62,886 nucleotides of DNA from an uncultured Pedosphaera sp. (GCA_903918755.1 CAIXFN010000010.1:1-62886), one strand, 5' to 3'. Shown: positions 16,535 through 26,272, numbered from the stretch's first letter. Notes: generated by a model from the sequence alone, not told the origin. Program-made: numbers and translations.

Positions 16535-19527
16535 TGATTTGCTTTCGGTACTACAGTTGCCTTGGGCGCCGGGGCCACCGCGGCCGGATCCATCTGTCGC
16601 CGGAGGGCTTCATCCGGACCGCCGCCAAATTGTTCCCAATAACGCGCCTTGAAGGGATTCACTTTCGGGCCGGTAACATTTTCATTCACGAGCAACGGTT
16701 GCACGGATCCCCACCATTGGTCATAGGCTTCGCGCAGCCGCGCGACGTCGGCGGGAAATTGGTCGAGGACGTTTTTGGTTTCGCCAAAGTCATTTTGCAA
16801 ATCGAACAATTCCCGATTGTTCACCAGCGTGAAGCGCTGGTCGCGAATCGAGCAGGTGGTGAACTTCGCGGCGGCGGTCTGGCCGCGTTCCCAACGCCCG
16901 AGGTGGGTCACCAGAGTGCGATTCGGCCAATCCGTTTTCGGATTCTTGAGCAGCGGCAAAAGGCTGCGCCCCTCCACCTGCCCAGCAACCGCCCCGGTCA
17001 GCGGCACCCCGGCGATTTCCGCAAAGGTCGGGAAGACATCGATGTGGGCCGACAAGGCGGCGCAATCCCGGGGCGTGCCAAAATTCTTGCCCCAGCGCCA
17101 GAAGGAGGGCACGCGAGTACCGCCCTGGTAAGCCGTGCCCTTTTCGCCGCGCATGCCGGCGTTGAAAACTTTGACGCCCCCGGTGCCCCCGTTGTCGGTC
17201 ATGAAGATCACCAGGGTGTTGTCGGCGATGCCCCACTCTTCCAGGCGCTGGAGCAGCACCCCGAAATTGTCGTCAATATTCTCAATCATGCCGAAGAATT
17301 TGGCGGACATATCCGGCACGCGGCCTTGATAATGTTTGAAATACTCCTCCGGGCAGGTGAGGGGCGCGTGGGGGGCATTCGGAGTGAGATACACAAAGAA
17401 CGGCGACCCGAGCTGGCGTTTTTGATCGATCCACCGGAGGGCCTGGGCAAAAAAGATGTCGGTGCAATAGCCCTTGGTTTTCTCAAAGCGTCCGTTGTGC
17501 AGGATCGCCGGATCGAAATAGGTATTGCCGGGCGCGTCGCCGCAACTGCCGGGAAAGGTCTGACCAATACCGCCGCCGCCATGGATGAAGACTTCGTTGA
17601 AACCGCGTTGATCGGGTTGATACGCAGGCTCATCGCCGAGGTGCCATTTGCCGAAGATACCGGTGGCGTAGCCGGCGGATTGCAGCGTTTGCGCGACGGT
17701 GGTGGCGTGCAAGGTCATCCGCTCGCGCTCGAAGATGGTGTGGGTCACCCCATTTTTGAATTCGTGCCGCCCGGTCATCAGGGCCGAACGGGTCGGTGCG
17801 CAGGTGGGGCTGACGTGAAAATCCGTGAAGCGTACGCTCTGGGCGGCGAAGCCATCAATATGTGGCGTCTTGATGACGGGATTGCCGGTCCAACCCAAAT
17901 CCCCGTAGCCCTGGTCGTCGGTGAGGACGAAAATGATATTGGGACGCGTCGGAGAAAGCCGGACCGGGGTGGTATTGGTTTGCGAAGCCCCGGGGGTGCT
18001 GCGTCCATCCGCGACGTATTTTTCCAGCAGCCGCGTGAGGCGGGCCACCACTTCGGGATGCGCGGCCTGGAGGTTGTTGGTTTCCGCCACATCCCGGCTC
18101 AAATCGTAGAGTTGCACCGGGGCCAACTTGCGGGCGGCGGGACTGCCCGGGGTGGGTCCGCTCCAACCGCCGGAATCGGCGCAAAGTTCCAACTTCCAGT
18201 TTTCCTGGCGGATGGCAAAGGAGCCGTTGATGGAATGGTGAACGACCGCTTCCCGCACCGGTTTGGTCGGGTCGCCATGGAGGAGGGGCAGAATGCTCAC
18301 GCTATCCTCGGCAGCGTTGTCCGGGAGCTTTTGACCCAGTATGTCGGCGCAGGTGGCGAACAGATCATTCAAGCAAATGATTTGGTCGCACCGGGTGCCG
18401 GGCTTGACCTGGCCGGGCCAGCGGACCAGGAACGGAATGTGATGCCCGCCCTCAAATATATCTGCCTTGGTGCCGCGGAAATCGGCGCTGGGATTGTGCC
18501 CCCGCGCCAGGAGCTCATCGAATTTCGCCTCGGGCGAGCAGCCATTGTCGCTCGTAAATACCACCAGCGTGTTTTCCGCCAAACCCAACCGATCCAATGC
18601 GCCCAACAAGCGGCCGACTTCGGCGTCGATCTCCAGGACAAAGTCGGCGTAGGGGTTCAAGCCGCTTTTCCCCTGCCATTCGGGAGTCGGAGCGATCGGG
18701 GTGTGGGGGCCGTTCAGGGGAAGATAGAGGAAGAAGGGATGCCCGGCTTTCGCCCCGGCGGCGCGTTGCTCGAGGTAGGCCACGGATTTATCCACCAAGG
18801 TGGGCAAAACGGCGGTGGCTTCAAAGTCCGGGGCGCCGGGGCCGCGGCGCGTCAGGCGGTTCGTCCGCCCGAACATGAGGGGGAACGCCCGGTCCAGAGT
18901 GGGCAATTGGGTGACCCGATCATTCTCGATAAACGTGTACGGCACCATGTCCAGCGAGGCGGCGATGCCGAAGAAATAATCGAAACCCAGAGTGATGGGT
19001 CCGTGGGAAATCGGTTGCGTGAAATCCACCTGCCAGGCGGCCTCGCCCTTTTCGATGTTGTCATCAAAAGCCGCGCCCGCGGGCTTACGCTTCCAATCGA
19101 GGCCAAGATGCCATTTGCCAATCCCTGCCGTGTGATACCCCTGACGGCGCAAGAACTCAGGGACCGTGAGTCGCCCGGCCTCGATCAGGGGCGGGCTCAT
19201 GCCGCCCAGGACGCCACTCTTCAAACGGGAGCGCCAGTTGTAGCGGCCGGTGAGAATGCCGTAGCGCGTGGGAGTGCAAACCGCGGAGCTGGAATGCGCT
19301 TCCGTGAACACCATGCCGGCAGCCGCCAGACGATCCAATTGTATGGTGGCGATCTTGCCCGCGGGATTGAGATACCGGATGTCGCCATAGCCAAGATCAT
19401 CGGCGAGGATGTAAACAATATTGGGAGGCGGGGCCGCGCCGACCTTGAAGCCCATGACAATCAGCAGTCCGAGAAAAAGCGAGCCCCTCAGCCAGCGGCT
19501 AAAGGTCATTGGGAAAGGCGATTTCAT
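16531..19527 (-). CDS. Two-domain (tandem) sulfatase
   Basis: 998-residue exported protein made of two complete sulfatase domains. Domain 1 (~35-500) has the metal site ADD (residues 42-44) and the formylglycine motif CTPTR with Cys84. Domain 2 (~510-960) begins again with PNIIFVLTDDQGYGDLGW and has CAPTR with Cys576. Both cysteines sit in the C-x-P-x-R context oxidised by formylglycine-generating enzyme (absent from this window). Each domain also shows the later GKWHLG and DNG motifs (TSDNG, MTDNGGTGG). Usual family members carry one such domain of ~450-550 residues. The gene overlaps both neighbours by 4 bases, placing it firmly in the operon. The substrate cannot be read from sequence. Confidence 0.93.
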   Translation of the reverse strand: MKSPFPMTFSRWLRGSLFLGLLIVMGFKVGAAPPPNIVYILADDLGYGDIRYLNPAGKIATIQLDRLAAAGMVFTEAHSSSAVCTPTRYGILTGRYNWRSRLKSGVLGGMSPPLIEAGRLTVPEFLRRQGYHTAGIGKWHLGLDWKRKPAGAAFDDNIEKGEAAWQVDFTQPISHGPITLGFDYFFGIAASLDMVPYTFIENDRVTQLPTLDRAFPLMFGRTNRLTRRGPGAPDFEATAVLPTLVDKSVAYLEQRAAGAKAGHPFFLYLPLNGPHTPIAPTPEWQGKSGLNPYADFVLEIDAEVGRLLGALDRLGLAENTLVVFTSDNGCSPEAKFDELLARGHNPSADFRGTKADIFEGGHHIPFLVRWPGQVKPGTRCDQIICLNDLFATCADILGQKLPDNAAEDSVSILPLLHGDPTKPVREAVVHHSINGSFAIRQENWKLELCADSGGWSGPTPGSPAARKLAPVQLYDLSRDVAETNNLQAAHPEVVARLTRLLEKYVADGRSTPGASQTNTTPVRLSPTRPNIIFVLTDDQGYGDLGWTGNPVIKTPHIDGFAAQSVRFTDFHVSPTCAPTRSALMTGRHEFKNGVTHTIFERERMTLHATTVAQTLQSAGYATGIFGKWHLGDEPAYQPDQRGFNEVFIHGGGGIGQTFPGSCGDAPGNTYFDPAILHNGRFEKTKGYCTDIFFAQALRWIDQKRQLGSPFFVYLTPNAPHAPLTCPEEYFKHYQGRVPDMSAKFFGMIENIDDNFGVLLQRLEEWGIADNTLVIFMTDNGGTGGVKVFNAGMRGEKGTAYQGGTRVPSFWRWGKNFGTPRDCAALSAHIDVFPTFAEIAGVPLTGAVAGQVEGRSLLPLLKNPKTDWPNRTLVTHLGRWERGQTAAAKFTTCSIRDQRFTLVNNRELFDLQNDFGETKNVLDQFPADVARLREAYDQWWGSVQPLLVNENVTGPKVNPFKARYWEQFGGGPDEALRRQMDPAAVAPAPKATVVPKANQ

Positions 19528-21014
19528 CGGGCGGTTCCTTCCGGGGTGACGGCGGCACGATAATCGGGGTTGGGCGTCGGCATCTGAGCATCCATCTCCC
19601 GCCGCCAGGCATGCAGACGTTCTCTGAGCGTTTTGACCCGGTCCGGATATTTGCCAGCCAGGTCATGGGCTTCACCAACATCGTCGCGGAGATTGTACAG
19701 TTCGACGCGCATGTCCTCGTACCACTCGAGCAATTTCCAATCGCCCCACCGGATGGCGCCGACCGGACCGCCACCCTGATTGCTGTATTGGGGGTAATGC
19801 CAGAACAAGGGGCGCTCAGGCCGCTTTCCGCCGCGTAAGACTGGGACGAGGCTCAGGCCATCGATCGATTGCGGGGAAGGGAGGGACAGACCGGCCATTT
19901 CGAGAAACGTGGGAAAATAGTCCGTGGAGATCATGAGTTCGGCCGTCTCGCTACCGGGTTGGGTGATGCCCGGCCATTTCACCAACAAAGGTTCGCGGAC
20001 GCCCCCTTCATACGGCCAACCTTTACCCATACGCAAGGGGACGTTGGCCGTGGGGGTGCCTTCGGAAGTCGCCAAACCACCATTGTCCGATGTAAACACC
20101 ACCACCGTATTCTGCTCCAGCTTGAGTTCCGCCAACCGGTCCAGCACGCGGCCCACGCTCTCGTCCAGACTCTCGACCATGGCGGCATAAATGGGACGAT
20201 TCTGAATCTGCCGCACCGGCCGGCCGCTGTCGGTGATGAATTCAGGTCCGCCGGAGGCGGGCATCCGGGCGAGTTTGGCGCGGTACTTTTCCACCAAAGC
20301 CGGTTTGGCCTGCTGGGGATTATGCACGGCGTAATGCGAGAGATAGAGAAAGAAGGGTTTCCCGTCCTTTTGCGCCTGGTCCATGAATCTCAACGCTTCA
20401 TCGGTCAACCGATCCGTCAGATATTCACCCGGCGGGCCGTCAGGCAAATTCGGGATTTTATAAGGACTAAAGTAGGAAGGCGGCTGGCCTTTTTCGCAAC
20501 CGCCGAGATTGAGATCGAAGCCCTGGTGTTCAGGGAAAAAGGGCGCAGCGCCAAGATGCCACTTGCCCAGGAATGCGGTGCGATAACCCGCCTCGTGCAG
20601 GCGCTCCGCAATGGTGACTTCTTCCAGAGGCAGATGATCCACAAAATGGGGGCGTTTGAGCTTTTGATCCGGACGATCGCCGCGTCCCGGCAGGAAATCA
20701 GTCAGGTGAAGGCGGGCGGGATATTTGCCGGTAAGAATGCTGGCCCGGGTGGGCGAACACACGCAGCAGGCGGCGTACGCCTGGGTGAAGCGGAGGCCCT
20801 GGGCGGCCAGTTGATCGAGATGGGGTGTCTCGTAAAACGGGCTGCCATAACAGGCCAAATCCCGCCAGCCCAAATCATCCGCGAGGATGAAAATGATATT
20901 GGGTGGCGGGGCGGCGCCGCGGCCGGGCAGCGGGGCGACACAGACAAGGGCGAACAGCGCTGCGAACAGACCCCAACGGGAAAGCGCCGGCGAGATGGCT
21001 ATCCGCTGGATCAT
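19524..21014 (-). CDS. Secreted sulfatase
   Basis: 496-residue sulfatase (alkaline phosphatase superfamily) that would hydrolyse sulfate esters, probably on a polysaccharide, outside the cytoplasm. Signal peptide at ~1-33. Metal ligands ADD near residues 45-47 (PNIIFILADDLGW). Formylglycine motif CSPTR with Cys86, preceded by two more cysteines (CCVCSPTR). GKWHLG and FTSDNGG motifs follow, plus the C-terminal ELYNLRDDVGEAHDLA typical of this family. Its last 4 bases overlap the start of the tandem sulfatase; it begins 4 bases after the previous sulfatase gene. Confidence 0.95.
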   Translation of the reverse strand: MIQRIAISPALSRWGLFAALFALVCVAPLPGRGAAPPPNIIFILADDLGWRDLACYGSPFYETPHLDQLAAQGLRFTQAYAACCVCSPTRASILTGKYPARLHLTDFLPGRGDRPDQKLKRPHFVDHLPLEEVTIAERLHEAGYRTAFLGKWHLGAAPFFPEHQGFDLNLGGCEKGQPPSYFSPYKIPNLPDGPPGEYLTDRLTDEALRFMDQAQKDGKPFFLYLSHYAVHNPQQAKPALVEKYRAKLARMPASGGPEFITDSGRPVRQIQNRPIYAAMVESLDESVGRVLDRLAELKLEQNTVVVFTSDNGGLATSEGTPTANVPLRMGKGWPYEGGVREPLLVKWPGITQPGSETAELMISTDYFPTFLEMAGLSLPSPQSIDGLSLVPVLRGGKRPERPLFWHYPQYSNQGGGPVGAIRWGDWKLLEWYEDMRVELYNLRDDVGEAHDLAGKYPDRVKTLRERLHAWRREMDAQMPTPNPDYRAAVTPEGTAR

Positions 21015-21018
21015 AAGC

Positions 21019-22593
21019 TCAGAGCACCCGCGGAGGAATGCGCTGTTTGTCCGGGAACGGTCCGTCCACCCCGCCGTTAGTGGGCATTTTGTCGGCGAAT
21101 TGATCGTCGTCCTTCAGTTCCTTTTTGAGTCGGAGCATTTCCGCCCGCAGTTCCGCCACCACGCCCTGCTGGGCAGGATCGCTGTAGAGATTGTGCATCT
21201 CGCCCGGATCATTGCGCAAATCGTAGAGCTCATATTGGTCCTTCTTCCAAAAATAGATCAACTTGTGGGTCTCGGTCCGCACGCCGTAATGCGCCCGGGT
21301 ATTGTGATCGCCGGGATCATGGTAATAGCGGTAGTAAAAGCTGTGGCGCCAATCCGTCGGCCGCCGGCCCTGGAGGATGGAAACGAGGCTGCGGCCCTGC
21401 ATGTCCACGGGCACCGGCAGCCCGGCCGCCTCCAGAAAAGTCGGGGCGAAATCCGGGTTAATGGTGATGGCGTCGGTGGTGGACCCGGGCTTGATGACAC
21501 CGGGCCAGCGCACGATGAAGGGCATACGAATGGACGGTTCGTACATGAAGCGTTTGTCGTACAGCCCGTGGTCGCCGAGGAAAAATCCCTGGTCGCTGGT
21601 GTAGATGATGATGGTGTTTTCGCGCAAGCCGGCGGCCTCCAGCCAGTCCAACAGGCGACCCACGTTGTCATCCACGGATTGCACGCACGCGAGATAATCC
21701 TGCAGGTAGCGCTGATATTTCCAGGCGTTCAATTCCTCGCCGGTCAGCAGTTTCTTTTGGCCGAGCACCGTGATTTCCACCTCGGTGGGTTTGACATTCA
21801 ACCATTGGTTGCGGGCCGGGCCGGTGAGATCGGTGGGGGGCTCCAGCTTCAAGTCGTTCCGGGTCAAATCATAGAAAACGCGTTGTTTGTTTTCATGGAG
21901 GGCGTCGGTGCGACCCTCGTAATTGTCGCGGAGCGTGGCGGGTTCGGGGATGACTTTGCCGGCGAACATGGCCTTGTGTTTCTCGTCCGGCTGCCAGTTG
22001 CGGTGCGGCGCCTTGTGATGGCACATCAGAAAGAACGGTTTATCTTTCGGCCGGTTCTTCAAGAAATCGATCGCGAGATCGGTGATGATGTCGGTTGCGT
22101 AGCCTTTGATCTGGGTCCGGCCTTCGGGCACGAGAAAATCGGGATCGAAATACGCCCCCTGCCCTGGGAGGACGGCCCATTTGTCAAAGCCAGTCGGGTC
22201 GCTGCCCAGATGCCATTTGCCCAGAAGGCCGGTGTAATAGCCGGCCGCCTGGAGGTATTTGGCGACGTTCGGTTGTGCGCCATCGATCCGGTTGAAAACG
22301 GTCACCCCGTTGATGTGGGAGTATTTGCCGGTGAGGATGGTGGCGCGGCTGGGTGTGCAGATGGAATTCACCGCGAAGCAACGGTCGAACCGCATGCCTT
22401 CGCGGGCGAGGCGATCCAACTGGGGGGTTTGGTTGACCTGGCTGCCGTACGCGCTGATGGCGTGGGCGGCATGGTCATCCGTCATGATGAAAAGGATATT
22501 CGGACGTGACGGCGCCGCGGGCGCAGCCCAGCCGAAAAGACCGGAGAGGCTCAAGACGAGCAGCGTGACCAAAGAGCGAATGGGCGCATTCAT
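21019..22593 (-). CDS. Secreted sulfatase, first gene of the operon
   Basis: 524-residue sulfatase from the preferred ATG at 22593 (MNAPIRSLVTLLVLSLSGLFGWA, a clean signal peptide); the frame is open to 22635. Metal ligands DD in PNILFIMTDDHA, formylglycine motif CTPSR with Cys79, GKWHLG, and a YTSDQGFFLGDHG motif. The SQVNQTPQLDRLAREG and YELYDLRNDPGEMHNL stretches resemble the sulfatase group often acting on host or algal glycans, but the substrate is unassigned. The gene is divergent from the DUF4038 glycosidase-like gene with 244 bases between, where the operon promoter should lie. Confidence 0.94.
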   Translation of the reverse strand: MNAPIRSLVTLLVLSLSGLFGWAAPAAPSRPNILFIMTDDHAAHAISAYGSQVNQTPQLDRLAREGMRFDRCFAVNSICTPSRATILTGKYSHINGVTVFNRIDGAQPNVAKYLQAAGYYTGLLGKWHLGSDPTGFDKWAVLPGQGAYFDPDFLVPEGRTQIKGYATDIITDLAIDFLKNRPKDKPFFLMCHHKAPHRNWQPDEKHKAMFAGKVIPEPATLRDNYEGRTDALHENKQRVFYDLTRNDLKLEPPTDLTGPARNQWLNVKPTEVEITVLGQKKLLTGEELNAWKYQRYLQDYLACVQSVDDNVGRLLDWLEAAGLRENTIIIYTSDQGFFLGDHGLYDKRFMYEPSIRMPFIVRWPGVIKPGSTTDAITINPDFAPTFLEAAGLPVPVDMQGRSLVSILQGRRPTDWRHSFYYRYYHDPGDHNTRAHYGVRTETHKLIYFWKKDQYELYDLRNDPGEMHNLYSDPAQQGVVAELRAEMLRLKKELKDDDQFADKMPTNGGVDGPFPDKQRIPPRVL

Positions 22594-22837
22594 GTTGTAA
22601 TCCCGCATGGTACGGAGCCAACCGAAAATCCGCAAACAGTTCTTTCGGCGCGACTAGGGCAGGCAGAAACAGCGGCCAGCCTAGCAAGGCGCCACGCCCG
22701 GGGATATGGTTCGCTGGAACCAATTCCACCACCGACGCGACGGGGCATTCGCTGGCCGCAGCCGAAGACCAGCCCGCGGGGGGAATTGCTTTGCTTCACG
22801 TTGGCAATAAGTCATGCTGCCCGGACAATTTCTCCCC

Positions 22838-25057
22838 ATGAAAAACCGGCATTTGTTCCGTGCAATTCTTAACCGTGTGCTCGTGCTGAGTTGGCTGGCC
22901 CTGGCACTCCCGCTGACCGCGCGGGCGCAGGAACTGTCCGTGACCACGGACGCGAACGTGATGGTGGAAATGAAGTTCACCGCCCAGGTCACCCACAGCG
23001 ATCCCTTCAACCAGGTAACGCTGGATGTCGTCTTCACCACGCCGGCGGGGCGGGAACTGCGCGTCCCGGCCTTCTGGGCAGGCGGGGATCAATGGCGGGT
23101 GCGGTATGCCTCGCCCGAAGTGGGCACGCATCCCTTCCGCAGTGAGTGCTCGGAAGTGACGGACCATGGGCTGCATGGCATCACGGGGCGGGTGAAAGTC
23201 CAACCCTATCATGGGAAGAACCCGCTTTACGAGCATGGCGCCCTGAAGGTGGCGCCGGGAGGCCGCTTCCTGGAGCACACGGATCATACGCCGTTCTTCT
23301 GGCTGGCGGATACCTGGTGGATGGGACTTTCCCACCGGCTGGTCTGGCCGCAGGAATTCCAGCAATTGGCCGCGGACCGGCAAACCAAGGGTTTCAATGT
23401 CATTCAAATTGTCGCGGGACTCTACCCAGACATGCCGCCATTTGATCCCCGCGGGGCGAATGAAGCGGGTTTTCCGTGGGAAACCAATTATGCCCGCATC
23501 CGGCCGGAGTATTTTGCCGCGGTGGACCAGCGGTTGGGCTACCTGGTGGAGCAAGGATTTACGCCGTGCCTGGTGGGGGCCTGGGGTTATTTCATGCCCT
23601 GGATGGGCGTCGATAAAATGAAAGCACATTGGCGTTACCTGATTGCCCGCTATGGCGCGTGGCCGGTGGTTTGGTGCGCCGCCGGCGAAGCCAATCTGCC
23701 CTGGTACCGGGCGCCCGGCTTTCCTTACGATGACCGCAACCAAGTCCGGGATTGGACCGAAGTCATGCGCTTCATCCGCGCGACGGATCCTTACCACCGG
23801 TTATTGACGATTCATCCCACCGCGATCAAGCAATACACGGCGCGCCATGCCACGGACGATCCGGGACTGCTGGATTTCGACCTGTTGCAAACGCCCCATG
23901 GGCAGCGCGAAGCCGTGCCGGTGGCCATTCGGGCGGTGCGGGAGTCATATGCGGCGCAACCCGTGATGCCGGTCATTGATGGGGAAGCCAGTTACGAGAT
24001 GTTGAGCGACCGGCTGCCCACCGAGTGGACCCGCCGAATGTTCTGGATCTGCCTGATGAATGGCGCCGCCGGTCACACCTACGGGGCGAACGGCATCTGG
24101 CAATGCAACCGTCCTGGCGACCCGCATGGCGCCTCCCCGACCGGGGGAAGTTACGGCAAGATTACATGGAGTGACGCCATGAATCTGCCGGGATCGGGAC
24201 AGATTGGCCGGGGGGCGAAGTTATTGCAGGAATACCCGTGGCAACAATTTCAACCGCATCCGGAATGGGTAACCTACGCGGAAGAGCGCTCCCCCTTGAC
24301 CCTGGCAGGCGCCTCCTGGATCTGGTTTCCCGAAGGCAATCCGGCCCAGGATGCGCCGGTGGCCCAGCGATTCTTCCGGCGGACCTTCGATATACCGACA
24401 GATCAACGGGTGGAACGAGCCCGTTTACGGATCACCGCGGACGACTCGTTCACCGTCTGGTTGAATGGCAAGAAGATCGGTAGCGGCGACAATTGGCACG
24501 AACCGAAAGAATTGGGCGATTTGGTGGTCGCACTGAAGCCGGGTAGGAACCTCCTGGCCATCCGGGCCGAGAATAAAGCGGCGGATGTGAGCGCCAATCC
24601 CGCGGGCCTCATCGCCCAACTGGAGGTGCAATTCGCGGGTGGCCAATCCCTGAGCCTGGTTTCCGACGCAAAATGGGAATGTTGGCAAGCGGAGTCACCC
24701 GGCTGGGAGACCAACACTGGGGAAATTTCCGGCGGGAAGGAAGCGCGGGTTTTGGGAGCGGCGGGCATGGCGCCTTGGGGGATTACCGAGGCGCCGCCGG
24801 GAGAGTTCTTCGGCCCGCAAGCCACCGGGATCCCCGGTCAGGTGCGGATCATTTATGTTCCCGACCCGCAAATCGTCCGGGTGCAGATGCTGCCGCCCAA
24901 TGCCACGCTGGAAGCGAGTTTCTTTGATCCGGTTACGGGGGTTCGCAGTCCGGCCTTGCAAATCCAGGCCGACGGGAAGGGCGGGTGGATAGGAGCGCCG
25001 CCGCCGGGATGCAACCATGATTGGGTTTTGATCCTGGAGGAGGCGAAAGGGCGGTGA
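22838..25057 (+). CDS. Secreted DUF5060/DUF4038 glycosidase-like protein
   Basis: About 739 residues from ATG 22838 (MKNRHLFRAILNRVLVL.. with a signal peptide cut near ARA|QE); the frame is open to ATG 22814. The N-terminal ~90 residues form a DUF5060-like beta domain (TDANVMVEMKFTAQV; DVVFTTPAGRELRVPAFW). Residues ~110-420 are a DUF4038-like TIM barrel related to GH140 apiosidases (HTDHTPFFWLADTWWMG; GFNVIQIVAGLYPD; WCAAGEANLPWY; VIDGEASYE, the last two holding candidate catalytic acids). A jelly-roll insert with WIWFPEGNP..FRRTFDIP, as in GH78/GH2 proteins, lies at ~490-620. A collagen-binding-like domain closes the protein. It probably cleaves side chains from the glycan handled by the neighbouring sulfatases. 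Confidence 0.82.
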   Translation: MKNRHLFRAILNRVLVLSWLALALPLTARAQELSVTTDANVMVEMKFTAQVTHSDPFNQVTLDVVFTTPAGRELRVPAFWAGGDQWRVRYASPEVGTHPFRSECSEVTDHGLHGITGRVKVQPYHGKNPLYEHGALKVAPGGRFLEHTDHTPFFWLADTWWMGLSHRLVWPQEFQQLAADRQTKGFNVIQIVAGLYPDMPPFDPRGANEAGFPWETNYARIRPEYFAAVDQRLGYLVEQGFTPCLVGAWGYFMPWMGVDKMKAHWRYLIARYGAWPVVWCAAGEANLPWYRAPGFPYDDRNQVRDWTEVMRFIRATDPYHRLLTIHPTAIKQYTARHATDDPGLLDFDLLQTPHGQREAVPVAIRAVRESYAAQPVMPVIDGEASYEMLSDRLPTEWTRRMFWICLMNGAAGHTYGANGIWQCNRPGDPHGASPTGGSYGKITWSDAMNLPGSGQIGRGAKLLQEYPWQQFQPHPEWVTYAEERSPLTLAGASWIWFPEGNPAQDAPVAQRFFRRTFDIPTDQRVERARLRITADDSFTVWLNGKKIGSGDNWHEPKELGDLVVALKPGRNLLAIRAENKAADVSANPAGLIAQLEVQFAGGQSLSLVSDAKWECWQAESPGWETNTGEISGGKEARVLGAAGMAPWGITEAPPGEFFGPQATGIPGQVRIIYVPDPQIVRVQMLPPNATLEASFFDPVTGVRSPALQIQADGKGGWIGAPPPGCNHDWVLILEEAKGR

Positions 25058-25371
25058 GAGGGACAGACCACGGTGGGTGGGGAGCCTTTTGGCGACGCAG
25101 GGAGGCTCGGATATTGCCTTTCCGATGCTCTGCCCTTGTCGCAGCTGACAGCCTTCCCTGCGTAGCCTCCGGCGAAGCATGGGTGAGGAAGCTGCCACCC
25201 CGCTTTCCGCCAATTCCTGACGCAGGAGCAGGAGTCCTGAGGGTCGGAACGGCCTGAAAGGCCGTGATCCTTCAGCCCAGCCTAAACAGGCTGGGTTCTA
25301 AGGCATTTTCTTTCCGGCGCCCTGAAAGCGGCGCGATACCCCGAGGCGGCAACCACAAACCCCATCGGCGA
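25058..25371. repeat. Intergenic palindromic repeats
   Basis: No gene. The stretch is built from short dispersed palindromes: GGCGACGCAGGGAGGCTC and CCTGCGTAGCC..GCGAAGC (25088-25190; related to 5121-5160, 3945 and 27116), the ~45-nt repeat copy b (25207-25247), and CGGCCTGAAAGGCCG followed by AGCCCAGCC..GGCTGGG (25250-25300), a type common between genes in Verrucomicrobiota. Confidence 0.65.
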
Positions 25372-26136
25372 TCATTCCCCCAGGAATCGTTCCCGGGCGG
25401 CGGGAGGGAGGGTCACCAAATCCAACAGAGTGAGAAAGACGATGGTTTTGAACTGCCGGTCCAGCGCGGGCGGGCCGCACACCTTCGCGCCCAGACTCAG
25501 GTAGGCGCGGAGGAGCTTGGGAATTTTCACCGGTTCGGGCATCAATTCATTCATGGGGCAATCGTAGGCCGGGAGGGGGCGCGTCAGCCACTCGATCGGA
25601 GCAAGATGCTTGCGGCACAGATCGGCATACGCCGAGGCGCCTTCCGCCGGGTTTTGCGACAGGATCGAACTGCAGCCGAACAAATAGCGAGCATTATTTT
25701 GACGCGCGTAGTCGGCGATGCCTTTCCAGAGCAGACCGAGAACGATGAGGTTGCGATGCTGGGGATGAACGCAGGCGCGGCCCAGTTCAACGGACTCATC
25801 ACGGAACGGCTCGAAGACCGCGCACTCGAATTCCTGGGCACAGTAATAGCCAAGGCGCGCGGCCGCAGTCCGGCCAGTTTGGAGCCGGTAGGTGCCCACG
25901 ATGTTGGCCGAGGGCACATGCTCCACGATCAGATGATGGCAGACGTCATCAAAGGCGTCCTCGTCCAGACCCGTCGCGTAGGACTCCTCCAGGCCGGCGT
26001 TGAGTTCGAGATTGAAAACCTGAAAGCGCAGGCTTTGGGCGGCGTGGACTTCATCCCGGTGGCGCGCCAGGCGGATCGCATAGTGGGTCGGAGAACTTAC
26101 CAGCAGGTGGCGGGGATCAACGCTCGTCGTTTTCAC
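25372..26136 (-). CDS. GNAT-like N-acyltransferase (OlsB/hemolysin-like, PF13444 type)
   Basis: About 254 residues from a GTG at 26136. The core reads LRFQVFNLELNAGL, an acidic GLDEDAFDDVCHHLIVE, GTYRLQ, CAQEFE, VELGRACVHPQHRN and LWKGIADYA, the conserved order of the ornithine lipid N-acyltransferase (OlsB)/hemolysin-like family. Such enzymes take an acyl-ACP and acylate the amino group of ornithine or a related amino acid, so an aminolipid product is the best guess. No phospholipid-acyltransferase partner (OlsA) is adjacent. The frame is open upstream to 26307, but that part is repeat DNA with no coding character, so the GTG is preferred despite no clear ribosome site. Confidence 0.8.
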   Translation of the reverse strand: MKTTSVDPRHLLVSSPTHYAIRLARHRDEVHAAQSLRFQVFNLELNAGLEESYATGLDEDAFDDVCHHLIVEHVPSANIVGTYRLQTGRTAAARLGYYCAQEFECAVFEPFRDESVELGRACVHPQHRNLIVLGLLWKGIADYARQNNARYLFGCSSILSQNPAEGASAYADLCRKHLAPIEWLTRPLPAYDCPMNELMPEPVKIPKLLRAYLSLGAKVCGPPALDRQFKTIVFLTLLDLVTLPPAARERFLGE

Positions 26137-26227
26137 GCGTCGAAGGCTAGCACCCAATCCGCCACAGCCGGATGGCGATCCGGTTACGTTCCCGTCAACT
26201 CTGACAGAACCGCTGCAAGCTTCCCCT

Positions 26228-26272
26228 CCCGCCCAAATCCCTGGCGCGGGATCAAGAGTCCTGCGACTCTTG
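26228..26272. repeat. ~45-nt dispersed intergenic repeat, copy c
   Basis: CCGCCCAAATCCCTGG, then a GCGGGATCAAGAGTCCTG block, matching 283-327 and more loosely 25207-25247. It lies between the acyltransferase start and the Dabb gene. An AAGAGTC/GACTCTT inverted repeat is present inside this copy. Confidence 0.55.
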
